Shown in pieces: positions 17,400 through 25,111 of a DNA stretch of 64,000 nt. The stretch covers positions 2,142,991-2,206,990 of the forward strand of contig NZ_GL870929.1 in NCBI RefSeq assembly GCF_000190695.1, written 5' to 3'. The position numbers and the translations under genes are program-made. Numbering within the stretch: position 1 is the first letter of the stretch; every line of letters starts with the position of its first letter. Source of the stretch: Kingella denitrificans ATCC 33394. GTDB taxonomy: Bacteria > Pseudomonadota > Gammaproteobacteria > Burkholderiales > Neisseriaceae. Under the pieces are notes generated by a model. The model worked only from the letters and a program-made list of their open reading frames with translations, had not been told where the DNA came from and made no database searches.

Positions 17400-17437
17400 A
17401 AGCAGCCTGCACCTTTGGGAAGTGCAGGCTGCTTTTT
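17400..17437. terminator. Inverted DUS pair between pseF and a small secreted protein
   Basis: AAGCAGCCTGCA at 17400-17411 and TGCAGGCTGCTT at 17423-17434 followed by T3; short 11-nt loop. It terminates the leftward small secreted protein gene. Confidence 0.75.
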
Positions 17438-17460
17438 GGAGCAAGGTTGCGAAAAGGGGA

Positions 17461-17754
17461 TTATTGGCAGTTAATCCCTTGCATTTGTGGCGGATTGCCG
17501 CTGGTGGGGATTTTGCAGCTTGTACCGTTGCTGCCGGTGACCACCACCACCAATTTGCCGCCGTTGCGGCTGGCGCTGATGGACAAAGGTTCTTTCGCAC
17601 CCATGCCGACGGAAGCGCCGGCGATGTTGCTGATAAATTCGCTGTCGGAAATGCCGGAAGTGTTGCTGGCAATTTTGGGTTCGCGTTCGCCCGCGTGTGC
17701 AACAGACAAGCTCAAGGCCATGCTCATGACAACCAGCGTATGCATTATTTTCAT
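17461..17754 (-). CDS. Small secreted protein, unknown function
   Basis: 97 aa. MKIMHTLVVMSMALSLSVAHA is a Sec signal peptide with an AHA cleavage site, leaving a mature part of about 76 residues that includes ISASRNGGKLVVVVTGSNG and two cysteines (SCKIP and the penultimate INCQ), possibly disulfide-bonded in the periplasm. AAGGAG lies six bases before the ATG. I do not recognise a family. It stands alone between a DUS terminator and the 172-aa unknown gene. Confidence 0.7.
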   Translation of the reverse strand: MKIMHTLVVMSMALSLSVAHAGEREPKIASNTSGISDSEFISNIAGASVGMGAKEPLSISASRNGGKLVVVVTGSNGTSCKIPTSGNPPQMQGINCQ

Positions 17755-17822
17755 TGTGTACTCCTTATCGAGGTTTGCATGAGCGGCTACTGTAACCCGA
17801 TTCCAACCGCTTGTGGGAAACT

Positions 17823-18341
17823 TTACACGGATTTAACCAATAATTGCCGTAATGCGGAACTTCTGGCAATCCAGTGGGTTTGCTGTGCGGCGGGTAGGTC
17901 GCAGGCCATCAGCAGTACATGTGCGGGGCGTTTGTTGTGCAGGCTGGGGCGGATTTTGGCCGCAGTGAACGGCAGGCGGTTTCGTTCCGCAAATGCTTGG
18001 GCGCGGCTGTTGGCCAGTTGCAGCATGGGGGCCAGCGAAGTGTGCAAATGCACAAAACGGACGTTCAGCAACAGGATGCGTGCGGCAAACCAATCGGCTT
18101 CATCGGCAAAAACATCCGGTGTCGGCGTGTTCCAGTCGTGGCGGGAAGCGGCAATCAGCATGGCGGTGCTGCGGATTTCGGGCAACAAGGCTTCGCTGAC
18201 CACATCGGCATGACCGGAAGACATATCGGCCGTACGCAGTAAATCGGGGCGGTGGGCGTTGCCGTCGGTAATCAGGCAAAGTTGGCGCAGCTCGGTTTGT
18301 TCGGCGGGGGAAATATTAGCGTGGATTATTTGTGCGAACAT
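17823..18341 (-). CDS. Unknown 172-aa protein behind a structured leader
   Basis: 172 aa, no signal peptide and no membrane segment. It starts MFAQIIHANISPAEQTELRQ, with AAAGGAG seven bases upstream of the ATG at 18339-18341. The sequence is rich in His and Trp (RHDWNTPTPDVFADEADWFAAR, VRFVHLHTSLAP) but shows no motif I can assign. Its transcript probably begins about 195 bases upstream and passes a hairpin with a T7 run (18387-18415), so expression may be controlled by attenuation. The leader has a P4/C4-like look, hinting at phage-related ancestry. Confidence 0.65.
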   Translation of the reverse strand: MFAQIIHANISPAEQTELRQLCLITDGNAHRPDLLRTADMSSGHADVVSEALLPEIRSTAMLIAASRHDWNTPTPDVFADEADWFAARILLLNVRFVHLHTSLAPMLQLANSRAQAFAERNRLPFTAAKIRPSLHNKRPAHVLLMACDLPAAQQTHWIARSSALRQLLVKSV

Positions 18342-18386
18342 GGTGCTCTCCTTTATTTTAATGGAGTGGCGGCATGGACTCACAAT

Positions 18387-18415
18387 CAAAAAAACCGCCA
18401 CGGAAGCGGGCGGTC
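18387..18415 (-). terminator. Attenuator-like intrinsic terminator in leader
   Basis: Read on the minus strand: ACCGCCCGCTTCCGTGGCGGTTTTTTTGATT. The CCGCC/GGCGG stem is followed by seven T. It lies 46 bases upstream of the unknown gene's ATG and downstream of its likely promoter, so full expression requires readthrough. Confidence 0.7.
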
Positions 18416-18435
18416 TGAAATTCGATATAGTGTGA

Positions 18436-18513
18436 TTACGCTGCACACGACAAATCAGTACCGCACCGAGGTGGGCACCAATAACACACTTGAGCGAGTC
18501 GTGTAGCGTTCAT
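18436..18513 (-). other. Structured leader with short open frame, C4-antisense-like
   Basis: The minus strand has a 25-codon frame from the ATG at 18511-18513 reading MNATRLAQVCYWCPPRCGTD and ending LSCAA, then stop, then SHYIEFQTARFRGGFF in the same frame. ACACGAC (18498-18504 complement) can pair with GTCGTGT (18445-18451 complement), with a CACC/GGTG hairpin between. The translated pattern resembles, from memory, leader regions of P4-type phage C4 antisense RNA/Ash loci. Whether it is translated or acts as RNA is not decidable here; there is no ribosome site. Confidence 0.35.
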
Positions 18514-18542
18514 AATAACGTTTCCAGTTAAGAATGTTCGGC

Positions 18543-18571
18543 ATTGTGCAGGAAAGTAAAGTTTGTGTCAA
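18543..18571 (-). promoter_or_regulatory. Sigma-70 promoter for the attenuated 172-aa gene
   Basis: On the minus strand TTGACA (18571-18566) is followed after exactly 17 bases by CACAAT (18548-18543). The -35 box is perfect, the -10 box has four of six matches. Transcription would start near 18536, giving a leader of about 195 nt. Confidence 0.5.
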
Positions 18572-18740
18572 GCAGGCAGCCTGCATTTTTACATATTTGT
18601 GTGTGAAGTAAATTTATTCTTGCAAATGTTTGAATGGACATTTTTTGTGTTGCGTGATTGTGTTTGTATTTTCCCTTTGTTTTGATTGATGGTGGGTGCA
18701 TTGGAAATCGTGCCGTCAGAGACGGGATTGTTCAATAAAA

Positions 18741-18789
18741 GTGCAGGCTGCTTTTCATCGTTTGGTTGAGATGAAAAAGCAGCCTGCAC
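18741..18789. repeat. Inverted DUS pair, T/A-rich loop geometry
   Basis: TGCAGGCTGCTT at 18742-18753 and AAGCAGCCTGCA at 18777-18788, with an extra pairing TTTTCATC/GATGAAAA extending the stem inward. Located just beyond the aspS stop. The remaining bases 18572-18740 hold nothing recognisable. Confidence 0.75.
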
Positions 18790-18803
18790 GTTCGTTACCG
18801 TGG

Positions 18804-20612
18804 TTACGCTTCTTTGTTTTCCGCCGCTTTTTGGCGCAGGCGCAAGCTCAATTCGCGCAGCTGTTTGTCATCCACCGCATTCGGCGCGTTGGTCAGCAGG
18901 CATTGCGCGCGTTGTGTTTTCGGGAAGGCAATCACGTCGCGGATGGATTCGGCGCCGGTCATCAGCGTAACCAGCCGGTCGAGGCCGAATGCCAAACCTC
19001 CGTGCGGCGGTGCGCCGAATTTCAGGTTGTCCAGCAGGAAGCCGAATTTTTCCTGTTGCTCTTCAGGCGTGATTTTCAGCGCGGCGAACACTTTTTCTTG
19101 GATGTCGGCGCGGTGGATACGGATGGAGCCGCCGCCGATTTCCCAGCCGTTGAGCACCATGTCGTAGGCGCGGGCTAGGCAGTTTTCTGGGTCGGATTCC
19201 ATCAGGTCTTCGTGGCCGGGTTTGGGCGAGGTGAACGGGTGGTGCATAGCGGCCCAGCGGTCGTTTTCCTCGTCGTATTCGAACATGGGGAAATCCACCA
19301 CCCACAGCGGTTTCCACTCGTCCACGAAATAGCCGTTGTCTGCGCCGTGTTCTTTGCCGATTTTAATCCGCAATGCGCCGATGGCTTCGTTCACCACTTT
19401 GGCTTTGTCTGCGCCGAAGAAGATGATGTCGCCGTTTTGCGCGCCGGTGCGCTTGATGATTTCGTGCAGGCTGCTTTCGGACAAGAATTTAACGATGGGC
19501 GACTGCAAACCGCTGTTTTCGCCGTTGCTTAAATTGGTTACATCGTTCACTTTGATGTAGGCCAAGCCTTTCGCGCCGTAGATGCCGACAAATTGGGTGT
19601 ATTCGTCGATTTCCTTGCGGCTGAGTTTCGCGCCGTTCGGCACGCGCAGAGCCACCACGCGGCCGCCCTTCATGTCGGCGGCGCCACGGAACACTTTGAA
19701 TTCTTCCGTTTTCATCAAATCGGTCAGCTCGGTGAATTTCAGGCTGATGCGCATATCAGGTTTATCTGAGCCGTAGTAGAACATGGCTTCGGAATAGGGC
19801 ATGCGCGGGAAGTCGCCCAGTTCCACGCCCAGCGCGTCTTTGAACACTTGTTTCGCCATGCCTTCGGTGATGTCCATGATTTCATCCTCGTTCAGGAACG
19901 AGGTTTCCAAGTCGATTTGGGTGAATTCAGGCTGCCTATCGGCGCGCAGGTCTTCGTCGCGGAAGCATTTGGTAATTTGGTAGTAGCGGTCGAAACCGGC
20001 CACCATCAGCAGTTGTTTGAACAACTGCGGCGATTGCGGCAGCGCGAAAAATTCGCCCGGATGCACGCGGCTGGGCACGAGGTAGTCGCGCGCGCCTTCG
20101 GGGGTGGAGCGGGTCAGCATCGGGGTTTCGATGTCGATGAAGCCTTGTGCGTCCAAATAGCGGCGCACGCCCATGGCTACCTGATAACGCAGGCGCAGGT
20201 TGCGCTGCATCACGGGGCGGCGCAGGTCGATGACGCGGTTTTGCAGGCGCACGGTTTCGCTGATGTTTTCATCGTCAATCATGAACGGCGGCGTGGCGGC
20301 GGGGTTCAGGATTTCGATTTCTTTGGCCAAAATCTCGATTTTGCCGGACACCATTTTGTCGTTGGTGGTGCCTTCGGGGCGGTTGCGCACACGGCCGGTG
20401 ATGCTCAAAACATATTCGTTGCGGGCGGAATCGGCCAGAGCAAACGCTTCGGGCGTGTCAGGGTCAATCACGACTTGGACGATGCCTTCGCGGTCGCGCA
20501 GGTCGATAAAAATCACGCCGCCGTGGTCGCGCCGGCGGTGCACCCAGCCTTTGACGGTTACGGTTTGATCTAAGTATTGCTCGCTGATTAGGCCGCAGTA
20601 GTTGGTACGCAT
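18804..20612 (-). CDS. aspS: Aspartyl-tRNA synthetase
   Basis: 602 aa, bacterial-type class II enzyme. An N-terminal OB-fold anticodon domain (VTVKGWVHRRRDHGGVIFIDLRDREG) leads to motif 2 (FRDEDLRADRQPEFTQIDLE), the GAD insertion domain (about 290-420) and motif 3 (GLAFGLDRLVTLMTGAESIRDVIAFPKT). Because the window also encodes GatCAB subunits, and neisserial AspRS enzymes are known to be non-discriminating, it probably also charges tRNA(Asn), with GatCAB converting the product. A DUS encodes the peptide ESSLHE. ATG at 20610-20612. Confidence 0.97.
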   Translation of the reverse strand: MRTNYCGLISEQYLDQTVTVKGWVHRRRDHGGVIFIDLRDREGIVQVVIDPDTPEAFALADSARNEYVLSITGRVRNRPEGTTNDKMVSGKIEILAKEIEILNPAATPPFMIDDENISETVRLQNRVIDLRRPVMQRNLRLRYQVAMGVRRYLDAQGFIDIETPMLTRSTPEGARDYLVPSRVHPGEFFALPQSPQLFKQLLMVAGFDRYYQITKCFRDEDLRADRQPEFTQIDLETSFLNEDEIMDITEGMAKQVFKDALGVELGDFPRMPYSEAMFYYGSDKPDMRISLKFTELTDLMKTEEFKVFRGAADMKGGRVVALRVPNGAKLSRKEIDEYTQFVGIYGAKGLAYIKVNDVTNLSNGENSGLQSPIVKFLSESSLHEIIKRTGAQNGDIIFFGADKAKVVNEAIGALRIKIGKEHGADNGYFVDEWKPLWVVDFPMFEYDEENDRWAAMHHPFTSPKPGHEDLMESDPENCLARAYDMVLNGWEIGGGSIRIHRADIQEKVFAALKITPEEQQEKFGFLLDNLKFGAPPHGGLAFGLDRLVTLMTGAESIRDVIAFPKTQRAQCLLTNAPNAVDDKQLRELSLRLRQKAAENKEA

Positions 20613-20700
20613 GTTGTTTCTTTCTTTTTTAAAGTTAAAGGGTTATGTATAAAATCTGGTGCAGGCTGCCTGAGGCACCATTGGGTATGGCCGAAGCAGC

Positions 20701-21093
20701 TTATCGGATGGTGAAGGTGGTGATGCTCGGGCGGTGTTCTCCCCAGCCCGTCCAAAATTCTTTGAGTTTCACGGTTCTGCCGTTGATGCTGACCACTTGG
20801 TAAACAAAATTCCGCGGCGGCATTTTTTCATCGCTGCGTTCGGTTTCGGTCAGTAGGAGATTGTCGTTGTCCAGCCATTGCACGCGCCAGCGGCTTTTGT
20901 AATCGCCTGCCGTGCCGGCGCAATCTCCTTCGTTGCGCCAGTCGGCAAATCTGCCTGATGGGTCGAATGTCCAGCCTGCGCAGGCTGCATTTTCCAAAAT
21001 TAAGCGCTTGCCTTTTAATTGCGGTGTGAAATTTTCAGCCGAAGCGTGAGTGCAACACAATGCTAGCGCGAGTGATAGGAATAGTTTTTTCAT
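20701..21093 (-). CDS. Secreted protein, unknown function
   Basis: 130 aa. MKKLFLSLALALCCTHASA is a clear signal peptide (cleavage ASA-EN). The mature part contains LKGKRLILENAACAGWTFDPSGRFADW, then RWRVQWLDNDNLLLTETER and FVYQVVSINGRTVKLKEFWTGWGEH; alternating beta-type segments suggest a small lipocalin-like or lysozyme-inhibitor-like barrel, but no family is recognised. It is followed on the same strand by the Ivy-type gene's region, so a joint envelope function is possible but speculative. Confidence 0.75.
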   Translation of the reverse strand: MKKLFLSLALALCCTHASAENFTPQLKGKRLILENAACAGWTFDPSGRFADWRNEGDCAGTAGDYKSRWRVQWLDNDNLLLTETERSDEKMPPRNFVYQVVSINGRTVKLKEFWTGWGEHRPSITTFTIR

Positions 21094-21154
21094 GGTGTTT
21101 CGTCCTTTTCAAAGTCTGGTGCAGGCTGCCTGAAAATCCAAGCGGCGAATGCGG

Positions 21155-21622
21155 TTATTGCGACCACGCTTTGCGCCATTCTGACTTCAGAAAATTTAAT
21201 TCTGCTTCCGTGGGCTTACCGTAAATGTAGGTTTGATCCGGATTGTCTGCAGAAAAGGAGTCATCATTTTTATAAACAACATGATAAGCAACGATGCGCT
21301 GCCTGTCGGTCAGGATATACATTCGGTTGCCCGGGCAGTTATGCTGCTGGCACATATTGGTGTAGTAATAGGTCTTGCCGCCGATGTTCACGCGCTCCAG
21401 CGGCGGCATGGGGCCGGCCATTTGGCGCACCCAGTTGTGCATGGGGGCTTGGGGTGCATGTTTGCCGATTTGTTCGCGCCAAAGTTTTCTGAATGCAGGC
21501 TGCTGCTTGTGCCAGTCGAACAGGAACACTTCTTCGCCTTTCGCGTTGGTGACGGGCGCAGCGAAGGCGGTGGCGGAGGCGGATAGGGCGAGTGCGAGAA
21601 GTAGGGCGGGGAGGGTTTTCAT
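21155..21622 (-). CDS. ivy: Ivy-family C-type lysozyme inhibitor
   Basis: 155 aa. The first 24 residues (MKTLPALLLALALSASATAFAAP) form a signal peptide. The mature protein has RKLWREQIGKHAPQAPMHNWV, then MCQQHNCPGNRMYIL, matching the disulfide-bridged CxPHDC loop that Ivy inserts into the lysozyme active site; here Gln and Asn replace the Pro and Asp of that loop while the His is kept. It should protect peptidoglycan from host lysozyme in the periplasm. ATG at 21620-21622. Assignment rests on the loop and overall layout. Confidence 0.75.
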   Translation of the reverse strand: MKTLPALLLALALSASATAFAAPVTNAKGEEVFLFDWHKQQPAFRKLWREQIGKHAPQAPMHNWVRQMAGPMPPLERVNIGGKTYYYTNMCQQHNCPGNRMYILTDRQRIVAYHVVYKNDDSFSADNPDQTYIYGKPTEAELNFLKSEWRKAWSQ

Positions 21623-21669
21623 GGTGTTCTGTTTTATGGCTGTTGGATTTTGTTTCGGACTACCTGAGT

Positions 21670-21798
21670 TTAATGATTTTCCCAATACCATAAGGCAATC
21701 ACGATAATGACTAATGCCAACATGACCATCCAAGAGTTGATACCGCAAGGGCTGGGGTCGCGGGAAAATGTTGTTTGGGTGCAAATGCTTTCCAACAT
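21670..21798 (-). CDS. Small membrane protein, hypothetical
   Basis: 42 aa. MLESICTQTTFSRDPSPCGI precedes one hydrophobic helix (WMVMLALVIIVIALWYW) and a short ENH tail. AAAGG lies seven bases before the ATG at 21796-21798. The single helix with flanking Trp residues suggests a genuine inner-membrane peptide, possibly cotranscribed with the Ivy gene 48 bases downstream. No family recognised. Confidence 0.45.
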   Translation of the reverse strand: MLESICTQTTFSRDPSPCGINSWMVMLALVIIVIALWYWENH

Positions 21799-21854
21799 GG
21801 GGAAACCTTTAGGGCTGCCTGCGGATAGGGATGGAAACGAAAGCAGCCTGCACA

Positions 21855-22061
21855 TCAACTTTGTTTGCGCCGCTCGGTAACGCTTTTGCCGCCGATGCCC
21901 CAGTTGTCCATGTCCACTTCGTCAATCACGACCACGGTGGTTTCGGGATTTTTGTTCAGTACGCGCGCCAGCAAATCGGTTACGCCGGCGATAAGTTCGG
22001 CTTTTTGTTCCGCGCTTGGGGCTTCGCGGCCGCCAGTCACTTTAATGTTTACATAAGGCAT
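21855..22061 (-). CDS. 4-oxalocrotonate tautomerase family protein
   Basis: 68 aa, the standard length. The chain starts MPYVNIKVTGG; removal of Met exposes the catalytic Pro1. The KAELIAGVTDLLARVLNKNPETTVVVIDEVDMDNWGIGG segment with Glu/Asp and the GIGG turn is typical of the DmpI/XylH-type hexameric tautomerases. The substrate is unknown; no aromatic-degradation genes are nearby. Confidence 0.9.
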   Translation of the reverse strand: MPYVNIKVTGGREAPSAEQKAELIAGVTDLLARVLNKNPETTVVVIDEVDMDNWGIGGKSVTERRKQS

Positions 22062-22097
22062 AGGGTTTCCTGTTCGTGGTTAGGGTGCAGGCTGCTT

Positions 22098-22715
22098 TTA
22101 CACCTGCGCGTCGTCGGGCATGACCATGCCGAGCGAAATCACGTATTTCAATGCTTCGTCCACGCTCATGTCCAGCACGCGGATATCGCTTTGGCGCACC
22201 ATGATGTAATAGCCGCCGGTGGGGTTGGGCGTGGTCGGCACATAGACGGCGATATATTCGCCGCCGTCCGGCAGGGCTTCGCGCAGGGCTTGCGGCACGT
22301 CGCCCGATACAAAGGCGACCGTCCAAATATCGGACTGCGGGAAGGGCACGAGCACGGGGGTTTTGAAGGAGCGCCCGTTGTCGGAAAACAGGCTTTCGGA
22401 AATTTTTTTCGCGCCGGAATAGATGGATTTGACCACGGGGATGCGCCCGAGCAGGCTGTCCCATCCTTCCAGGAATTTTCTGCCCAATACGTTGGCCGTC
22501 AGCACGCCGGTGATGAACAGAATCACGATGGCGATGACGAAACCCTGCCCCGGAATTTGCAGCCCCAGTTGGTTTTCCAGCCGCCATTGTTCGGGAATCA
22601 GGTTGATGAGTTTGTCGGTCGCGCCGATGATATAGGTAATGACCCAGATGGTGACGACGATGGGTAACCAAACCAGCAAGCCTGTAATCAGATATTTTTT
22701 TAATAAATTACCCAT
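22098..22715 (-). CDS. DUF502 family membrane protein
   Basis: 205 aa. Two N-terminal membrane helices (YLITGLLVWLPIVVTIWVITYIIG and GFVIAIVILFITGVLTANVLG) are followed by the DUF502 body GRKFLEGWDSLLGRIPVVKSIYSGAKKI and VPTTPNPTGGYYIMVRQSDI. The family is widespread in proteobacteria and of unknown function; in Neisseria it lies near aspS, as it does here. ATG at 22713-22715. Confidence 0.9.
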   Translation of the reverse strand: MGNLLKKYLITGLLVWLPIVVTIWVITYIIGATDKLINLIPEQWRLENQLGLQIPGQGFVIAIVILFITGVLTANVLGRKFLEGWDSLLGRIPVVKSIYSGAKKISESLFSDNGRSFKTPVLVPFPQSDIWTVAFVSGDVPQALREALPDGGEYIAVYVPTTPNPTGGYYIMVRQSDIRVLDMSVDEALKYVISLGMVMPDDAQV

Positions 22716-22881
22716 AATGGTGTTGTGTGATGAGCGGTTTGTTTGCGTGGCGCGACATTATACGCGGTTTGCGTTAAAAGTGCAGGCTGCTTTCGGCATA
22801 TCTTTTCCTGCAATGCGGGGAACTCGGGATTGTGTCGCAAAACGGCAAAAAAAACTGGGGCTGGCAGGGTGCAGGCTGCTT

Positions 22882-24015
22882 TTACAAGCCGTCCCAGCCG
22901 TTGAACATGATGCCCACGCCGATACCCGTTTGCTTGCGGTTGTAGTCGATCAGGCTTTCGCCGTAGCCGTGGAAGCCTTGGACATAGGCTTTCAGGCGGC
23001 CGCGTATCGGGAAGGTGTAGCCGACTTTGACGGCGCCGCGTCCGGTGAACGGGTTATAGCGGAGGGTGGAGGTGAGCGTGTGTTTTTCGTTGAACTGATA
23101 CGCCAGGCGCACATCGCCGTAGCCCATATAGTCGGAAATGTCCGGGTTGTCGTTGTCTTTGCCTTTCGGGTCGACGCGCAGCCACAGGCGCGGCATCACT
23201 GAAAGTTTGCCCCATTCCATACCGGCCATCAGGTAAAGGCGGTTCCACGAGCGCGACAGCGGCCGCGATTGGCCGTTGGACTGGTGGATATAGCCCGCGC
23301 CCAGCATCCGCAGTTTGCCGTCGCCCGGCAGCCATGCCTTCACGGGCTGCGTCAGGAAAATTTCGGGGGCGTAGTCAGTATTGCGGAAGGGGGCGGAATT
23401 CGAGCCTTGGTTATACACCTGCCAGTTGGATTGTTGCGTATAGCCCACCCACAAATCGGCGCGCGTGCGGAACAAGTCCTCCATCACTTTGGTTTTTAAG
23501 GAAATTTGTAGTTTGGCTTCGGTGCGCAGCTGGTTTTGCTGGATGTCGTTTATCGCATAGCCGCGCGACGGGGTATATGGCGTGTAGTTCGGGCTGCTGC
23601 GGTACCAAACGGGCAGGATGTACATTTCTTCGTGCTCGCGCAGGCTCAAAATGCCGCTTTCGTGGTTTTTCTCCAAATCAAACAGCTGTGCCAGCGGCGT
23701 GTAGGCATCGGTCGGCGCGGACAATGCTTCCGGCTGCGGCTCGTGGGCGAACACCACTGCAGGCTGCTTTTCGGCAACGGTGGCTTCATAACTCTTCACC
23801 AAATCCACGCTTTTGGGCGGTTCGGCCGGAGTTTCGATGGCGCGTTGCGGCGGCAGCTGGGCGGCGTAAACGCGGTCGAAGCAGGCGAGCCGTGCGGCAT
23901 TGTCGGTCAGCGTGGTGCAGGTCAGGCCGGCATCGTTGGCTTGGCTGGCAGCGGGGAGTGCCAGCGTTGTGGCGGCGAACAGAGTGGTCAGTAATGATGC
24001 GGACGGTGTCTTCAT
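22882..24015 (-). CDS. pldA: Outer membrane phospholipase A
   Basis: 377 aa. A signal peptide (MKTPSASLLTTLFAATTLALPAASQA) leads into an N-terminal extension containing TCTTLTDNAARLACFDRVYAA, then a 12-strand barrel domain from about residue 130. The catalytic triad region is YIHQSNGQSRPLSRSWNRLYL: the His and Ser of HQSNG and the Asn of SWNRLY. OMPLA hydrolyses misplaced phospholipids in the outer leaflet. The last residue of the barrel strand is followed by GWDGL rather than a terminal Phe. ATG at 24013-24015. Confidence 0.93.
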   Translation of the reverse strand: MKTPSASLLTTLFAATTLALPAASQANDAGLTCTTLTDNAARLACFDRVYAAQLPPQRAIETPAEPPKSVDLVKSYEATVAEKQPAVVFAHEPQPEALSAPTDAYTPLAQLFDLEKNHESGILSLREHEEMYILPVWYRSSPNYTPYTPSRGYAINDIQQNQLRTEAKLQISLKTKVMEDLFRTRADLWVGYTQQSNWQVYNQGSNSAPFRNTDYAPEIFLTQPVKAWLPGDGKLRMLGAGYIHQSNGQSRPLSRSWNRLYLMAGMEWGKLSVMPRLWLRVDPKGKDNDNPDISDYMGYGDVRLAYQFNEKHTLTSTLRYNPFTGRGAVKVGYTFPIRGRLKAYVQGFHGYGESLIDYNRKQTGIGVGIMFNGWDGL

Positions 24016-24168
24016 GGCGGAAAAATCAGGGCACGGCGGCCGAATAAAATGGGCTGATTTTAATCTATTTCGGCATGGGTTGAATAGGGGTTCGGTGTGC
24101 GGCGAATGTAAAATCGCCATGTGGCTGGCATATTCCAAAAATGATTAAAATTTCAGTTGATTGAATGT

Positions 24169-24207
24169 GTGCAGGCTGCTTTTGCCGCAATAAAAAGCAG
24201 CCTGCAC
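24169..24207. repeat. Inverted DUS pair, T/A-rich loop geometry
   Basis: TGCAGGCTGCTT at 24170-24181 and AAGCAGCCTGCA at 24195-24206, between the divergent pldA and cmk genes, where no terminator is needed. This supports a DUS rather than a termination role for this geometry. Confidence 0.75.
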
Positions 24208-24258
24208 CCGACTGATGATAAAATGGCGGCTTTATTTTCAAGCAAAACGGAGCGGAAA

Positions 24259-24927
24259 ATGCAGAAAGTGATTGCGATTGACGGCCCGTCCGCATCGGGC
24301 AAAGGCACGGTGGCGGCGCGGGTGGCGGCGGAACTGGGCTGGGCGTATCTGGATTCGGGCGCGCTGTACCGGCTGACAGCATTGTTTGCACAAAGGCAAC
24401 ATATTGATTGGAATGACGAAACTGCGGTGGCGCAATGTGCAGGCTGCCTGCCCGTGGTGTTTGACGGCGGGCGCGTTTTGCTGGACGGTGAAGATGTGGC
24501 GCAGGCCATCCGCACCGAAGCCGTGGGCATGGGCGCGTCTGCCATTGCCGCGCTGCCCAAGGTGCGCGCCGCCCTGCTGCAACGCCAACGCGATTTCCTC
24601 ACGGAACAAGGCCTGGTGGCAGACGGCCGCGATATGGGTTCGGTCGTGTTTCCGCAGGCAGCCTGCAAAATCTTTTTGACTGCCAGCGCGCAAATCCGTG
24701 CCGAGCGCCGCGCCAAGCAAATCGGTATCGCCTGCGAAGGCGTGGCGTTCGAGCGCATCCTGTCCGACATCATGGCGCGCGACGAAGCCGACCGCCGCCG
24801 CAGCGTCGCCCCGTTGCAGCAGCTGCCCGACGCACATTTGCTGGACACGTCCCACCGCACGATTGACGAAGCCGTTCGGCAGGTTTTGGACTGGTATCGG
24901 GAAGATTGCGCCGTTTTGTGCAAATAA
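24259..24927 (+). CDS. cmk: Cytidylate kinase
   Basis: 222 aa. MQKVIAIDGPSASGKGTVA holds the P-loop at 7-15, then YLDSGALYRL (CMP-binding), LVADGRDMGSVVFPQA and ERRAKQ with the LID-type RRSVAPL region. It phosphorylates CMP and dCMP. The chosen ATG has GGAGCGGAA upstream; an in-frame ATG at 24223 lacks a site. Two DUS lie inside the gene: TGCAGGCTGCCT encodes CAGCL, and a CAGGCAGCCTGCA encodes PQAACK. cmk-rpsA-ihfB is the standard proteobacterial order. Confidence 0.96.
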   Translation: MQKVIAIDGPSASGKGTVAARVAAELGWAYLDSGALYRLTALFAQRQHIDWNDETAVAQCAGCLPVVFDGGRVLLDGEDVAQAIRTEAVGMGASAIAALPKVRAALLQRQRDFLTEQGLVADGRDMGSVVFPQAACKIFLTASAQIRAERRAKQIGIACEGVAFERILSDIMARDEADRRRSVAPLQQLPDAHLLDTSHRTIDEAVRQVLDWYREDCAVLCK

Positions 24928-24953
24928 AACTGTGCAAATTTTTGAAACTGCAT

Positions 24954-24959
24954 TATAAT
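24954..24959 (+). promoter_or_regulatory. Probable -10 element of rpsA promoter
   Basis: TATAAT at 24954-24959, 135-153 bases before rpsA, with no good -35 match at 16-18 bases upstream. A DUS (AAGCAGCCTGCA at about 24993) lies in the untranslated leader. Confidence 0.4.
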
Positions 24960-25111
24960 CCGCCACTTTGTGTCCAGTGCCGCATAGCAAAAAGCAGCCT
25001 GCACACGAAAGATTTTTTTGTAACACCACGCGCCGATATGCCAGGGATAGCGGCGCATCAACCAACCCTTACCCCGCATCCCTTGGCGGTGCAATGAAAG
25101 CAAACCCAAAC

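Noticed and set aside
24157..24258. Earlier in-frame start for cmk
   Set aside because: The upstream extension is encoded by an inverted DUS pair and lacks homology; GGAGCGG before 24259 supports the shorter form.
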